Source: CAIWHR01 sp963734575
GTDB taxonomy: Bacteria; Pseudomonadota; Gammaproteobacteria; Burkholderiales; Casimicrobiaceae
Length of the DNA stretch: 64,000 bases
Reading direction: 5' to 3'
Assembly (NCBI GenBank): GCA_963734575.1
Contig: CAVTHT010000013.1
Span: 62,001-126,000, forward strand
Positions 17,087 through 26,470 of the stretch are shown here, one piece after another. Each line of letters opens with the position of its first letter. Positions within the stretch are counted from its first letter, which is position 1. The notes below the pieces were generated by a model. It was not told the origin of the DNA. It did no database searches and saw only the letters and a program-made list of their open reading frames with translations. A program made the translations under genes and the position numbers.

Positions 17087-17452
17087 GTCAGGCTGAAGCC
17101 TGACCTACAACGACTTGCCGAGGCTGCCGTCAGGCTGAAGCCTGACCTACGATCCATCGTCGGGGCCGCATTCCTGTAGGTTCGGCTTCAGCCGAACATT
17201 CGTCAGGCTGAAGCCTGACCTACAACGATTCGCTGCGGCTGCCGTCAGGCTGAAGCCTGACCTAAAACGACTTGCCGAGGCTGCCGTCAGGCCGAAGCCT
17301 GACCTACAGCGAACTGCCGGAGCCTGAGCCACAATGCGGCGCGCCGCGAAGCGATGCCTGTAGGTCCGGCTTCAGCCGGACATCATTCACGCCGTCTCGA
17401 TTACTTCAAGTGACCCGCGAGACCCTGCCTGTGGGTCCGGCTTCAGCCGGAC
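17087..17452. repeat. Cluster of eight REP-like palindromes
   Basis: Eight 22-base units lie at 17087, 17129, 17176 (inverted), 17202, 17244, 17286, 17360 (inverted) and 17431 (inverted). Each has two 7-base arms around GA or TC, core TCAGGCTGAAGCCTGA, plus a CCTAC/GTAGG tail that gives direction. Variants swap both arms together: TTCGGCT/AGCCGAA and TCCGGCT/AGCCGGA. Spacers partly repeat (CAACGACTTGCCGAGGCTGC type). No transposase of the REP-associated (RAYT) type is present in the window. Confidence 0.9.
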
Positions 17453-17469
17453 GCCTTAACCGGCCTCGA

Positions 17470-20196
17470 TCATTTCTTCGCCTTGGCGAAATCCCCCGCA
17501 AAGGCGAACGCAAACTCGTCGGGCTTCACGTACTTGCGCGTCACCGCATTCACCTGTGCCGCCGTCATCGACTCGATCGCCGCATCGATCTCCGCGGACT
17601 TGCGGAACGTGCGGCCGAGGTAGAGCTGGCTCGTCAGTCCCCCGGCGAGCGCCGCATCCTGCGCGCGCTGCAACCTGCGCTCCTGCAGCAAGCCGCGCTT
17701 GGCCTCCTCGACCTCGGCTTCGTTGAAGCCTTCCTTCACCGCGCGCTCGAGCTCCTCGCGCAAGCCGGTGCGCACGCGCTCCAGGTTCTGCGGCGCGAAG
17801 ATCGCGTACACGCCGAGGCTGCTGTTGGGCTCGAACGAGTTCATCGACAGGAACTCGCCCGCGGAGTAGCTCACGCCTTCCTTCTGGCGCAGCCGGTTCA
17901 GCAGGCGCGAGTTCGTCGAGTCGCCGAGCATGAAGTTCATGACCAGCAGCGCCGGATAGTCGGGACTGTCGTCATTGACCGGCATTGCCATGTTGCCGAA
18001 AAGCACGGCGTTCGCACGATCGGGCGTCTCCAGGCGTATCGCGGCCGCCACGTTCGGAATGTAGGGCGTCGGCACGCGCGTGAACGGCGCGGCCGGCTTC
18101 CAGTCGCCGAAGAGCTGCGTCAGGAGCGCGCGCACTTCCACCGGATCGAAGTCCCCGACGAGTGAAACCTCCGCGCGTGCCGGACCGTAGAATTCGCCGT
18201 AGAAGCGCTGCACCTTGGCGATGTTCGCGCCCGTGAGCGCCGCGATGTCCTCGTCGAGCGTCGGCGAGTAGCGCGGATCGCCCACCGGATACGGGTTGTT
18301 GTGACGCTGCATGGCGCGCACGGCCACGGATTGCGGATCGGAGCGCTGCTGCTCGAGACCGTTGAGCCGCGCTCGCCTGATTTCCTCGAGCTCCGCAGCC
18401 GGGAACGACGGCTGGCGCAACACTTCGGCCATCAGGCGCATGGTTTGGGCCAGGTGCTCCCGCACGGTCTGCGCGCTGGCGCTCGCCCCGGTCTCGCTGC
18501 CCGACACGCCCATCTTGGCGCGCAGCTTGTCGAGGGTGTCCTCGATCTCCTGCCGCGTTTTCGTCTTCGTCCCGCGCATGAGCATCGACGCCGTCAGCGA
18601 GCCTTCCGGCCGGCGGCCGAACACCGACTTCTCGTCGCCAAAATGCAGCGCCATCTGCACCTGCACGGTCTCCCCGCGCGTCTTCTTCGGCAGCAGCGCG
18701 ACCTTGATGCCATTCGGCAGCTCGAAGCGCTGGGTGCGGGCCTCGAGATTGGCCGGCGTCGGGTCGAACGTTTCCCCGGCCGCGGTGGCCGTCTCGCCCT
18801 TGTAGTCCTTCACCAGCGCGGCAACGTCGACGGTCGGGGGCGGCGGCGCGCGGTCGGGCGCCTGGTCGGGCACGTAGTAGCCGATCGTCAGGTTCGCCGG
18901 CTTGAGATAGGCAAGTGCGACGCGCTGCACGTCCTCGGCCTTGACGGTCTTCCAACGGTCACGCTGCAGGAAGAGAAGCCGCCAGTCGCCGGTGGCGATC
19001 GACTCCGACAGCGAGATGCCGAGCTTCTGCGGATCGTTGATCGTCTCGTCGAAGTCCTTCATCCACTTCGCGCGCACGCGGTCGAGCTCCGCCGCGGTGA
19101 TCGGTTCCTTGGCGATGCCTGCCAGCGTGGCGGCCAGCGTCGCCTGCGCCTCCGGCAGCGCATCCTGCTCCGGCACCTGGGCCCAGAAGATGAGCACGCC
19201 CGGATCGTGCAGCGAGACGTTCCATGCCTCGACCGCGCTCGCCTTCTTCGTCTCGACGAGCGCCTTGTACAGCCGTCCCGAAGGCGCGACCGTCATGATC
19301 TCGCCCAGCGCTTCGAGGGCGACGGCGTCCTCGTGGGCGCCCGGCACGGTGTGATAGAGCATGCCGACCACTTTCGAGCCGCCCACGCGGCGCACCGTGA
19401 CCGTGCGCTCGCCGTCCTGCACCGGCTCCACGGTGTAGAGCGCCGGCAGCGCGCGGGTCGGCTTCGGAATGCGGCCGAAATACTGACTGATGAGTCCGAG
19501 CGTGCGCTCCGGATCGAATTTTCCCGCCACCACGAGGACCGCGTTGTCCGGCTGGTAGTACGTGCGGTAGAACGCCTGCAACCGCTCGATGCTCACGTTT
19601 TCGATGTCCGAGCGTGCGCCGATCGACAGGTTGCCGTAGTTGTGCCAGTCGAACGCCACGGCCTGCATTCGGCCCCAGAGCACGAGGCGCGGGTTGTTCT
19701 CCCAGCGCTCGAACTCGTTGCGCACCACGGTCATCTCCGTGTCGAGGTCCTTGCGCGCGACGAACGAGTTGACCATCCGGTCCGCTTCCATCATGAGCGC
19801 CCAGTCGAGGTTCTCCTCGGACGCGGGGAAGGTCTCGTGATAGTTGGTGCGGTCGAAGTACGTGGAGCCGTTGAAGTTCATGCCGCGCTTGCCGAGCTCC
19901 TGCATGAGGTTGCCGTGCGAGGGCGTGCCCTTGAACAGCATGTGCTCGAGCAGGTGCGCCATGCCAGTCTCGCCATAGCTTTCCTGGCGCGAGCCCACGC
20001 GGTAGGTGACGTTGACGGTGGTGACCGGCTTGGTGGCGTCGGGGAAGAGCAGCACGCGCAGGCCGTTCGGCAGGGTGTACTCGGTGACGCCTTCCACGGA
20101 CGGGCCGGGCGTGACGCCACCGGGCAGCGCGGCGTGAGCGGCGGGCAGCAACGCCCAGGCGAAGGCAAGGAGAAAGCGAGCGAGCGAACGGATCAT
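17470..20196 (-). CDS. M16 family zinc metallopeptidase (two-repeat, secreted)
   Basis: A 908-residue protein with signal peptide MIRSLARFLLAFAWALLPAA. It has two tandem pitrilysin-type halves. The first carries the inverted zinc motif HLLEH (GMAHLLEHMLFKGTPSHG), with the distal Glu in the DTEMTVVRNEFERWENNPR region. The second half (LPNGIKVALLPKKTRGE, LTASMLMRGTKTKTRQEIED) lacks HxxEH, as usual for the inactive partner half. It probably degrades peptides in the periplasm. The start is ATG 20196; extending further upstream runs into the operator region. Divergent from icmF, with 222 bases between starts. Frame intact. Confidence 0.93.
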   Translation of the reverse strand: MIRSLARFLLAFAWALLPAAHAALPGGVTPGPSVEGVTEYTLPNGLRVLLFPDATKPVTTVNVTYRVGSRQESYGETGMAHLLEHMLFKGTPSHGNLMQELGKRGMNFNGSTYFDRTNYHETFPASEENLDWALMMEADRMVNSFVARKDLDTEMTVVRNEFERWENNPRLVLWGRMQAVAFDWHNYGNLSIGARSDIENVSIERLQAFYRTYYQPDNAVLVVAGKFDPERTLGLISQYFGRIPKPTRALPALYTVEPVQDGERTVTVRRVGGSKVVGMLYHTVPGAHEDAVALEALGEIMTVAPSGRLYKALVETKKASAVEAWNVSLHDPGVLIFWAQVPEQDALPEAQATLAATLAGIAKEPITAAELDRVRAKWMKDFDETINDPQKLGISLSESIATGDWRLLFLQRDRWKTVKAEDVQRVALAYLKPANLTIGYYVPDQAPDRAPPPPTVDVAALVKDYKGETATAAGETFDPTPANLEARTQRFELPNGIKVALLPKKTRGETVQVQMALHFGDEKSVFGRRPEGSLTASMLMRGTKTKTRQEIEDTLDKLRAKMGVSGSETGASASAQTVREHLAQTMRLMAEVLRQPSFPAAELEEIRRARLNGLEQQRSDPQSVAVRAMQRHNNPYPVGDPRYSPTLDEDIAALTGANIAKVQRFYGEFYGPARAEVSLVGDFDPVEVRALLTQLFGDWKPAAPFTRVPTPYIPNVAAAIRLETPDRANAVLFGNMAMPVNDDSPDYPALLVMNFMLGDSTNSRLLNRLRQKEGVSYSAGEFLSMNSFEPNSSLGVYAIFAPQNLERVRTGLREELERAVKEGFNEAEVEEAKRGLLQERRLQRAQDAALAGGLTSQLYLGRTFRKSAEIDAAIESMTAAQVNAVTRKYVKPDEFAFAFAGDFAKAKK

Positions 20197-20279
20197 GGGA
20201 TGGGTGGGTTCCGGAAGACGCGCGAGTATAGAGGCGAGTTGCCGGCGCATGAGACTGCCCCCGCGTGGCATCGGTTCAA

Positions 20280-20301
20280 TTGACGTTAACGTAAACGTCA
20301 A
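20280..20301. promoter_or_regulatory. Large inverted-repeat operator between M16 gene and icmF
   Basis: Eight-base arms TTGACGTT and AACGTCAA are separated by six bases (AACGTA), giving a near-perfect 22-base palindrome. It lies 118 bases before icmF and 84 before the M16 start. ACGT-rich palindromes of this shape are described for MerR-type LiuR regulators of branched-chain acyl-CoA catabolism, consistent with icmF. No liuR gene is in the window, so the regulator assignment is inference. Confidence 0.6.
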
Positions 20302-20418
20302 GTACGCTGGATCGGGGCCGTCGACCGCCCTTCGGCCCCGGGTCCTGAAGCCCCCGGCGGCATCCGGCGCTGGGGTAAGCTTTCCAAAGGCCCGCCGCCA
20401 CCTAGAAGCAGGTTTCCC

Positions 20419-23400
20419 ATGACCGATCTCTCGATCAGCAACCAGCCGCTCGTCTACAAGCCGGTGCAGAAGGTCCGCTTCGTCACCGCCGCCAGCCTTT
20501 TCGACGGCCACGATGCGTCGATCAACATCATGCGGCGCATCCTCCAGGCCTCGGGGTGCGAGGTCATCCACCTCGGCCACAACCGCTCGGTGGAGGAGAT
20601 CGTCAACTGTGCGGTGCAGGAGGACGCGCACGGGATCGCCATCTCGTCGTACCAGGGCGGCCACGTCGAGTACTTCAAGTACATGCTCGATCTCCTGCGC
20701 GAGCGCGGGGGCGGTCACATCCGGGTGTTCGGCGGGGGTGGCGGCGTGATCGTGCCGGCGGAGATCGCGGAGCTCCACGAGTACGGCGTCACGCGCATCT
20801 TCTCGCCCGAGGACGGCCAGCGGCTCGGCCTGCAGGGCATGATCAACGAGATCGTCGCCGCAGCCGACCACGACCTCACGCACGAGGCGCCGGCGTCGCT
20901 CGATGCGCTCGTCGGCGGCGGCCGGTTCGAGCGCACGCGCGCCCTGGCGCGCCTCATCACCGCGCTCGAGGCAGGCACGGCAACGGACGAGCTGCGGCGC
21001 GACCTCGCGCGCCGGGCGGCTGCGGCACGCGTGCCGACGCTCGGGATCACCGGAACGGGCGGCGCCGGCAAGAGCTCGCTCACCGACGAGCTCATCCGGC
21101 GCTTTCGCGTCGACCAGGACGACCGCTTGCGGATCGCCGTGATCTCGATCGATCCGTCACGCCGCAAGTCGGGCGGGGCGCTGCTCGGCGATCGCATCCG
21201 GATGAATGCGATCGAGCATCCGAACATCTACATGCGCTCGCTCGCGACGCGCGACGCCGGGAGCGAAATCGCGCGCGCGCTGCCGGACGTGATCGCGGCG
21301 TGCAAGGTCGCGGCGTTCGATCTCGTGCTGGTGGAGACCTCCGGGATCGGCCAGGGCGACGCGGCGATCGCGCCGCTCGTCGACATCCCGGTCTATGTCA
21401 TGACGCCGGAATTCGGCGCCGCCTCGCAGCTCGAGAAGATCGACATGCTCGACTTCGCCGAGTTCGTGGCGATCAACAAGTTCGACCGCAAGGGCGCCAG
21501 CGATGCCCTGCGCGACGTGCGCAAGCAGTACCAGCGCAACCACCAGCGGTTCAAGGCGCCGCTCGAGACGATGCCCGTCTTCGGCACGATCGCCGCGCGC
21601 TTCAACGACGACGGGGTCACGGCGCTGTATCACGCGCTCGCCGCGCGCCTCGCCGAGAAGGGTCTCGCGTTGCGCGGATCGCGGCTGCCGCGCATGGCCA
21701 CCGCGCACTCCACCGGCCAGAACGTGATCGTGCCGGCCGCGCGCGTGCGTTATCTCGCCGAGATCGCGCAGACGGTGCGCGAGTACCACGCGTGGTCGGC
21801 AGCACAGAGCAGGGTCGCCCGGGAACGGCAGCAGCTCCGGGCCACGAAGACCATGCTCTTCACCGAATGCAAGGAAGTCGCGCGGCATGCGGGCGAAGCG
21901 CGCGGCGAGGCGGCGCTCGAGTGCAAGACGGAGCTCGCCGGCATCGACGCCCTGCTCGGCGCGCGCGAGCAGCGTCTCGATCCGAAGGCGCGCAAGCTCC
22001 TCGACATGTGGCCGCAGACGCGCAAGGCGTACTCTGGCGAAGAGTACGTGGTGCGCATCCGCGACCGCGAGATCCGCACCGCGCTGACGACCACCACGCT
22101 GTCGGGCACGCACGTGCCCAAGGTGGCGCTGCCGCGGTTCGAGGACGACGGCGAGATCCTGCGCTGGCAGCTGCTCGAGAACGTGCCGGGCAGCTTTCCG
22201 TTCACCGGCGGCGTGTTCGCCTTCAAGCGCGAGAACGAGGACCCGACACGGATGTTCGCCGGCGAAGGCGATCCGTTCCGCACCAATCGGAGGTTCCACC
22301 TGCTCGCCGACGGCATGCCGGCGCAGCGTCTTTCCACCGCGTTCGATTCGGTGACGCTGTACGGCTGCGATCCCGATCGCCGGCCCGACATCTACGGCAA
22401 GGTCGGCAACTCGGGCGTGTCGATCGCAACGCTCGACGACATGAAGGTGCTGTACTCGGGATTCGACCTGTGCGACCCGAAGACCTCCGTATCGATGACG
22501 ATCAACGGCCCCGCGCCCACGATCCTCGCCATGTTCATGAACACGGCGATCGACCAGCAGCTCGACAAGTTCCGCGCCGACAACGGCCGCGATCCGACCG
22601 ACGACGAGGCCGGGAAGATCCGCGACTGGACGCTCTCCAGCGTGCGCGGCACGGTGCAGGCCGACATCCTCAAGGAAGACCAGGGCCAGAACACCTGCAT
22701 CTTCTCGACGGAATTCAGCCTCAAGGTGATGGGCGACATCCAGGAGTGGTTCGTCCATCACAACGTGCGCAACTTCTATTCGGTGTCGATCTCCGGGCTA
22801 TCACATCGCCGAGGCCGGCGCGAACCCGATCAGCCAGCTCGCCTTCACGCTGGCCAACGGCTTCACCTTCGTCGAGGCGTACCTCGCGCGCGGCATGCAC
22901 ATCGACGACTTCGCGCCGAACCTGTCGTTCTTCTTCTCGAACGGCATGGACCCCGAGTACGCGGTGCTGGGCCGCGTCGCGCGCCGCATCTGGGCGGTGG
23001 CGATGCAGCGACCGCTACGGCGCCAACGAGCGCAGCCAGAAGCTCAAGTACCACTGCCAGACCTCCGGGCCGCAGCCTGCACGCGCAGGAGATCGCGTTC
23101 AACGACATCCGCACCACGCTGCAGGCGCTGATCGCGACCTACGACAACGCGAATTCGCTGCACACGAATGCCTACGACGAGGCGATCACGACGCCGACCG
23201 AGGAAAGCGTGCGCCGCGCCATGGCCATCCAGCTCGTGATCAACCGAGAGTGGGGGCTCGCCAGGAACGAGAACCCCAACCAGGGCTCGTTCGTGATCGA
23301 GGCGCTGACGGACCTCGTCGAGGAGGCGGTGCTGAAGGAATTCGAGGCGATCAGCGAGCGCGGCGGCGTGCTCGGCGCGATGGAAACGGGCTACCAGCGC

Positions 23401-23747
23401 GGCAAGATCCAGGAGGAGTCGCTCTACTACGAGCATCGCAAGCACGACGGCAGCTATCCGATCGTCGGCGTCAACACGTTCCGCAATCCGCATGCCGAGG
23501 CGGTCGTGCAAACGCTGACTCGCGCGCTCGACGACGGACGAGAAGGAGTCGCAGCTCGCGCGTCTCGCCGATTTCCACGCGCAGCATGCGGCGGAGGCGC
23601 CGGCGGCGATCGCACGCCTCAGGGAAACGGTGATCGCGCAACGGCAACGTGTTCGACGAGCTGATGAAGGCGGTGCGCGTGTGCTCGCTCGGTCAGATCA
23701 CGAACGCGCTGTTCGAGGTCGGCGGCCAGTACCGGCGCAGCATGTGA
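20419..23747 (+). CDS. icmF: Fused isobutyryl-CoA mutase IcmF (five frame shifts in 3' third)
   Basis: About 1108 residues in three parts. The B12-binding domain is SLFDGHDASINIMRRILQAS with its DxH cobalt-ligand motif. A MeaI-type GTPase chaperone has Walker A GTGGAGKSS near residue 215. The C-terminal mutase barrel follows. Specificity residues read Phe (TRMFAGEGDPF) and Gln (EDQGQNTCIFSTEF), typical of IcmF, so it interconverts isobutyryl- and n-butyryl-CoA, not methylmalonyl-CoA. Shifts of one extra base occur near 22797, 23006, 23073, 23536 and 23642; the protein continues correctly to QYRRSM and TGA at 23745-23747. The likely operator lies at 20280-20301. Confidence 0.93.
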
Positions 23748-23776
23748 TGCGTACGTGCCGCTCGATGGCGACAGCA

Positions 23777-23949
23777 GTCAGGCTGAAGCCTGACCTACAA
23801 ATGCTTCGGGCGAATCCATGCGATGTCACACGCTACTCTGTCGGTCGGGCTTCATCCTGTGTAGGTCAGGCTTCATCCTGTGTCAGGCTCATGGAGGTAG
23901 CGTCCTGTGTAGGTCAGGCTTCATCCGGTAGGTCAGGCTTCAGCCTGAC
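23777..23949. repeat. REP-like palindromes, partly degenerate
   Basis: Two intact units (23777-23798, and 23928-23949 inverted) flank at least two degenerate copies in which GTAGGTCAGGCTTCA is followed by TCCTG or TCCGG, so the right arm is lost (around 23861-23883 and 23909-23927). The cluster starts 29 bases after the icmF stop. Confidence 0.85.
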
Positions 23950-23962
23950 ATCGGGCGTGCAG

Positions 23963-23993
23963 AAAAAAAGGGCCGCGTCTCTCGACGCGGCCC
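23963..23993 (-). terminator. Strong Rho-independent terminator, minus strand
   Basis: On the minus strand a perfect ten-pair stem GGGCCGCGTC/GACGCGGCCC closes a GAGA tetraloop and is followed by seven T residues (A63-A69 of the plus strand). On the plus strand there is no T-tract, so it terminates leftward transcription. No convincing minus-strand protein gene lies upstream. Confidence 0.88.
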
Positions 23994-24090
23994 AAATCTC
24001 GAAACGGAGAACCCACAACGGAGAACCCAACCTTCGCGCACCCCCCCGGGCGGCGCGAAGCAGCAATGCAGCCCCCGCGATCCATTTAGC
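23963..24090 (-). ncRNA. Candidate small RNA with repeated TGGGTTCTCCGT motif
   Basis: A minus-strand transcript ending at the terminator above would carry, just before the terminator stem, two copies of TGGGTTCTCCGT (24018-24029 and 24004-24015, period 14). Each copy contains a TCTCC segment complementary to purine-rich ribosome-binding sites. A C-rich/G-rich hairpin region (around 24038-24060) lies upstream. No ribosome site or coding pattern is convincing. A weak -10-like TGCTAAAT lies on the minus strand near 24083-24090. The 5' end is a guess. It could instead be the 3' UTR of an unrecognised gene. Between here and 24345 I see nothing else certain. Confidence 0.45.
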
Positions 24091-24345
24091 AAGAACTGCA
24101 CCGCGACGTTTTGGTACGCCGAATCAACGTGTTGGAAATCACCATCGCCGCGCGTGTAAGCTGCCTCGACATGGTTTCTGTGGCTGACAAACGGTTCACC
24201 ATCGGCTGCCACGGCAACGTCCCATGAGCCCGTCGTCCGCTTCCGTATCCGACTCTGGCCGCATCGCCATGGCACTTGCGCGAGACGCATGTCGCGCGTG
24301 CACGCGCAGGCGAAGATACATGCGCCGATAGCCTTCACCCGATCC

Positions 24346-25328
24346 ATGCCTGAACGCGACCCCGAGCATTGGGCATTCCCGACCGGCGCTGCAGCCGGAT
24401 CCCGACGAGCTCGATTTCGACCTCGATGCGGTTCTCGACGCGGTGGTGATGTTCCACGCCGAGATTCCCGACGAAGCGTTCACGGCGTCCGTGCTCGGCA
24501 CGGAGCGTGTCGGCAGCGGCATCGTGATCGATGCCGACGGACTCGTTCTCACCATCGGCTATCTCATCACCGAGTCGGAAGCGATCTGGCTCAGCACGAA
24601 CGACGGCAGGTGGTCCGGCGCATGCGATCGCGTACGACTCGGCGAGCGGGCTTCGGACTCGTGCAGCCGCTCGGCAAGCTTGCGGTGCCCCGCTCGAGCG
24701 CGGGGCTCCGCTCAAGCCGATCGACCCCGGCGACGACGTGCTGCTGATCGGTCACGGCGGCCGCGGACACGCGCTCAAGGCCCGGGTGTTCGCGCAAGCG
24801 CGAGTTCGCCGGCTACTGGGAATACGTGCTCGACGAGGCGCTCTTCACCTTGCCCGCACATCCCGAGTGGGGCGGTGCCGCGCTCGTCGACCTCGAACGG
24901 GCAGCTCGTCGGGGTCGGATCGCTCTTCGTGCAGGAAGAGTTCGACGGCGAGACGTGAAGGGCAACATGATGGTGCCGATCGATCTGCTCGAGCCCGATC
25001 CTGCTCGATCTCGTGAAGCACGGCCGCCGGCAGGACTCCCACGGCCCTGGCTCGGCGTGTATGCGACGTCGGTGCGCGACCGGTCGTGATCACGGGTCTC
25101 GCGCAAGGCGGGCCGGCCGACACGCGCCGGCGTCCGCCTCGGCGATGCGGTGGTGGAGGTGGCCGGCCATCGCGTGACCGACCTTGCGGATTGCTTTCGC
25201 CGGGTCTGGCGTCTCGGGCCCGCGGGCACGTCGATCCCGCTCACGCTTTCGCGCGACGGCGCTCCGGCACGGGTCGGGTCGCCTCGATCGATCGCGACCA
25301 CATCCTGCATCGACCGAGTCTCCAATAA
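24346..25328 (+). CDS. HtrA-like protein with PDZ domain, catalytic triad apparently lost (many frame shifts)
   Basis: Pieced across about ten shifts, the product has an S1C protease-like core (TASVLGTERVGSGIVIDADG, LVLTIGYLITESEAIWL, DPGDDVLLIGHGGRGHALKA, EWGGAALVDL, GQLVGVGSLFVQEE) and a C-terminal PDZ domain (PWLGVYATSV, VVITGLAQGGPAD, AGVRLGDAVVEVAGHRVTDL). The expected HtrA triad is absent: His is Tyr in TIGYLIT, Asp is Gly in the SASGFGLVQP stretch, and the GNSGGP serine loop is EWGGAA. No signal peptide is visible. It probably binds rather than cuts peptides. The replaced positions are free of frame shifts within the local motifs. Heads a six-gene same-strand set. Confidence 0.65.
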
Positions 25329-25440
25329 CGCGCGCGAGGCTCCGCACTTCCCTGCGCGGCGCAAAATCGACTATCGTGGCGGTCGCGAAGACGTCGCGGC
25401 GACACGACGGCGCGCGGAAGCCCTCATGGAGGAGATCGGC

Positions 25441-26458
25441 ATGCGGAGGTTGGGACGCGCACTGGTGTCGTGCGTGGCGCTCGCGTTCGCCATGACGGCC
25501 GCGGCGCAGACGCCGCTGCGCGTCATCCTCGTTCCCGGGCGGCGCGACCGTGCCGATGTGGGTCGCGGAGGACAAGGGCTTCTTCGCGCGCGAAGGGCCT
25601 CGCGGTCAAGCTCGCCCTCACGCCCGAGCTCGGTGTTCCTCGCCGAGTCGCTCATGAAGGGCGACCAGGACGTCGCGCTCGCCACGTTCGACAACGTCGT
25701 CGGCTACCAGGAAGGCCAGGGTGAGGTCGCGCTGAAGGAAGCGCCCGACTTCTTCGCTTTCATGTCGGTGATGCACGGCACGGTGCATCTCGTGGCGAAC
25801 CCCGAGATCAAGACGATCGCCGATCTCAAGGGCAAGTACGCTCGGCGTCGATGCCGTCGCGACCGGCTACTCCCTCGCGATGATCAAGCTGCTGCAGCGC
25901 GGCGGGCTCGATCCGGGCGACTACACGCTCGAGCCGATCGGCAACACGGGGCAGCGGCCAGAAGCTGCTGCTCGAGAACAAGACCGTCGCCACCATCCTC
26001 ACCACGCCGCTCGAGCTTGCTGCCGCGGAGCAAGGGCTATCGCGACCTCGCGAACTTCGGCGACGTCGATCGGGCCGTACCAGGCAATCGTGGGGCTGAC
26101 GCGGCGCTCGTGGGCCGAGGCGCATCGCGACACGCTCATCGCGCTTCATTCGCGCCTCGGCGGCCGCGATCGATTGGCTGCTCGATCCCGCGAACAAGGT
26201 CGAGGCCGCCACGATCTATCGCAAGCATCTTCCCGACGTGCCCGAAGCCGCCGCAACGCGCTGCCGTCGCGGCGATGACCGCCGATCGCGACGGCTTCAC
26301 CCGCGGCGGGCGGTTCGACACGGCCGGGCGTCGACAACGTGCTCACGATCCGCAGCGAGTTCGGGCGGCCGCAGAAGAACCTTGAACGATCCCGGCGCGC
26401 TACATCGACGAGACCTACCTCCGCGCCGCCAGGATCGGACGAAGAAGCGGGGCGCTGA
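25441..26458 (+). CDS. ABC transporter substrate-binding protein, NMT1/THI5-like (many frame shifts)
   Basis: Reads as a periplasmic binding protein of about 330 residues. Signal peptide MRRLGRALVSCVALAFAMTA; then VPMWVAEDKGFFAREGLAVK, SVFLAESLMKGDQDVALATF, GTVHLVANPEIKTIADLKGK, LGVDAVATGYSLAMIKLLQR, GPYQAIVGLTRRSW and a final acidic tail DEEAGR. This is the NMT1/SsuA/TauA-like group, which binds small organic nitrogen or sulfur compounds. Roughly a dozen one-base insertions (for example near 25538, 25596, 25626, 25837, 25958, 26069, 26143, 26262, 26330) break it. GGAGGAG precedes ATG 25441. No permease genes adjoin. Confidence 0.75.
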
Positions 26459-26470
26459 CCAGGATTCCCC

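Noticed and set aside
17087..17452. CRISPR array
   Set aside because: The repeats are self-complementary, lie in both orientations at uneven distances, vary in arms, and there are no cas genes.
20556..23633. 1025-codon plus-strand frame overlapping icmF
   Set aside because: It is the +1/+2 shadow of icmF; only a short stretch (DRYGANERSQKLKYHCQTSG) is real and belongs to icmF between two frame shifts.
23940..24347. 135-codon minus-strand reading frame in the icmF-HtrA gap
   Set aside because: It runs through the terminator and REP sequence, has no recognisable domain or ribosome site, and looks like chance. It is kept as the alternative to the small RNA.
24346..25328. Active DegP/HtrA serine protease
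   Set aside because: None of the His, Asp and Ser triad positions is kept and the GNSGGP loop is absent.
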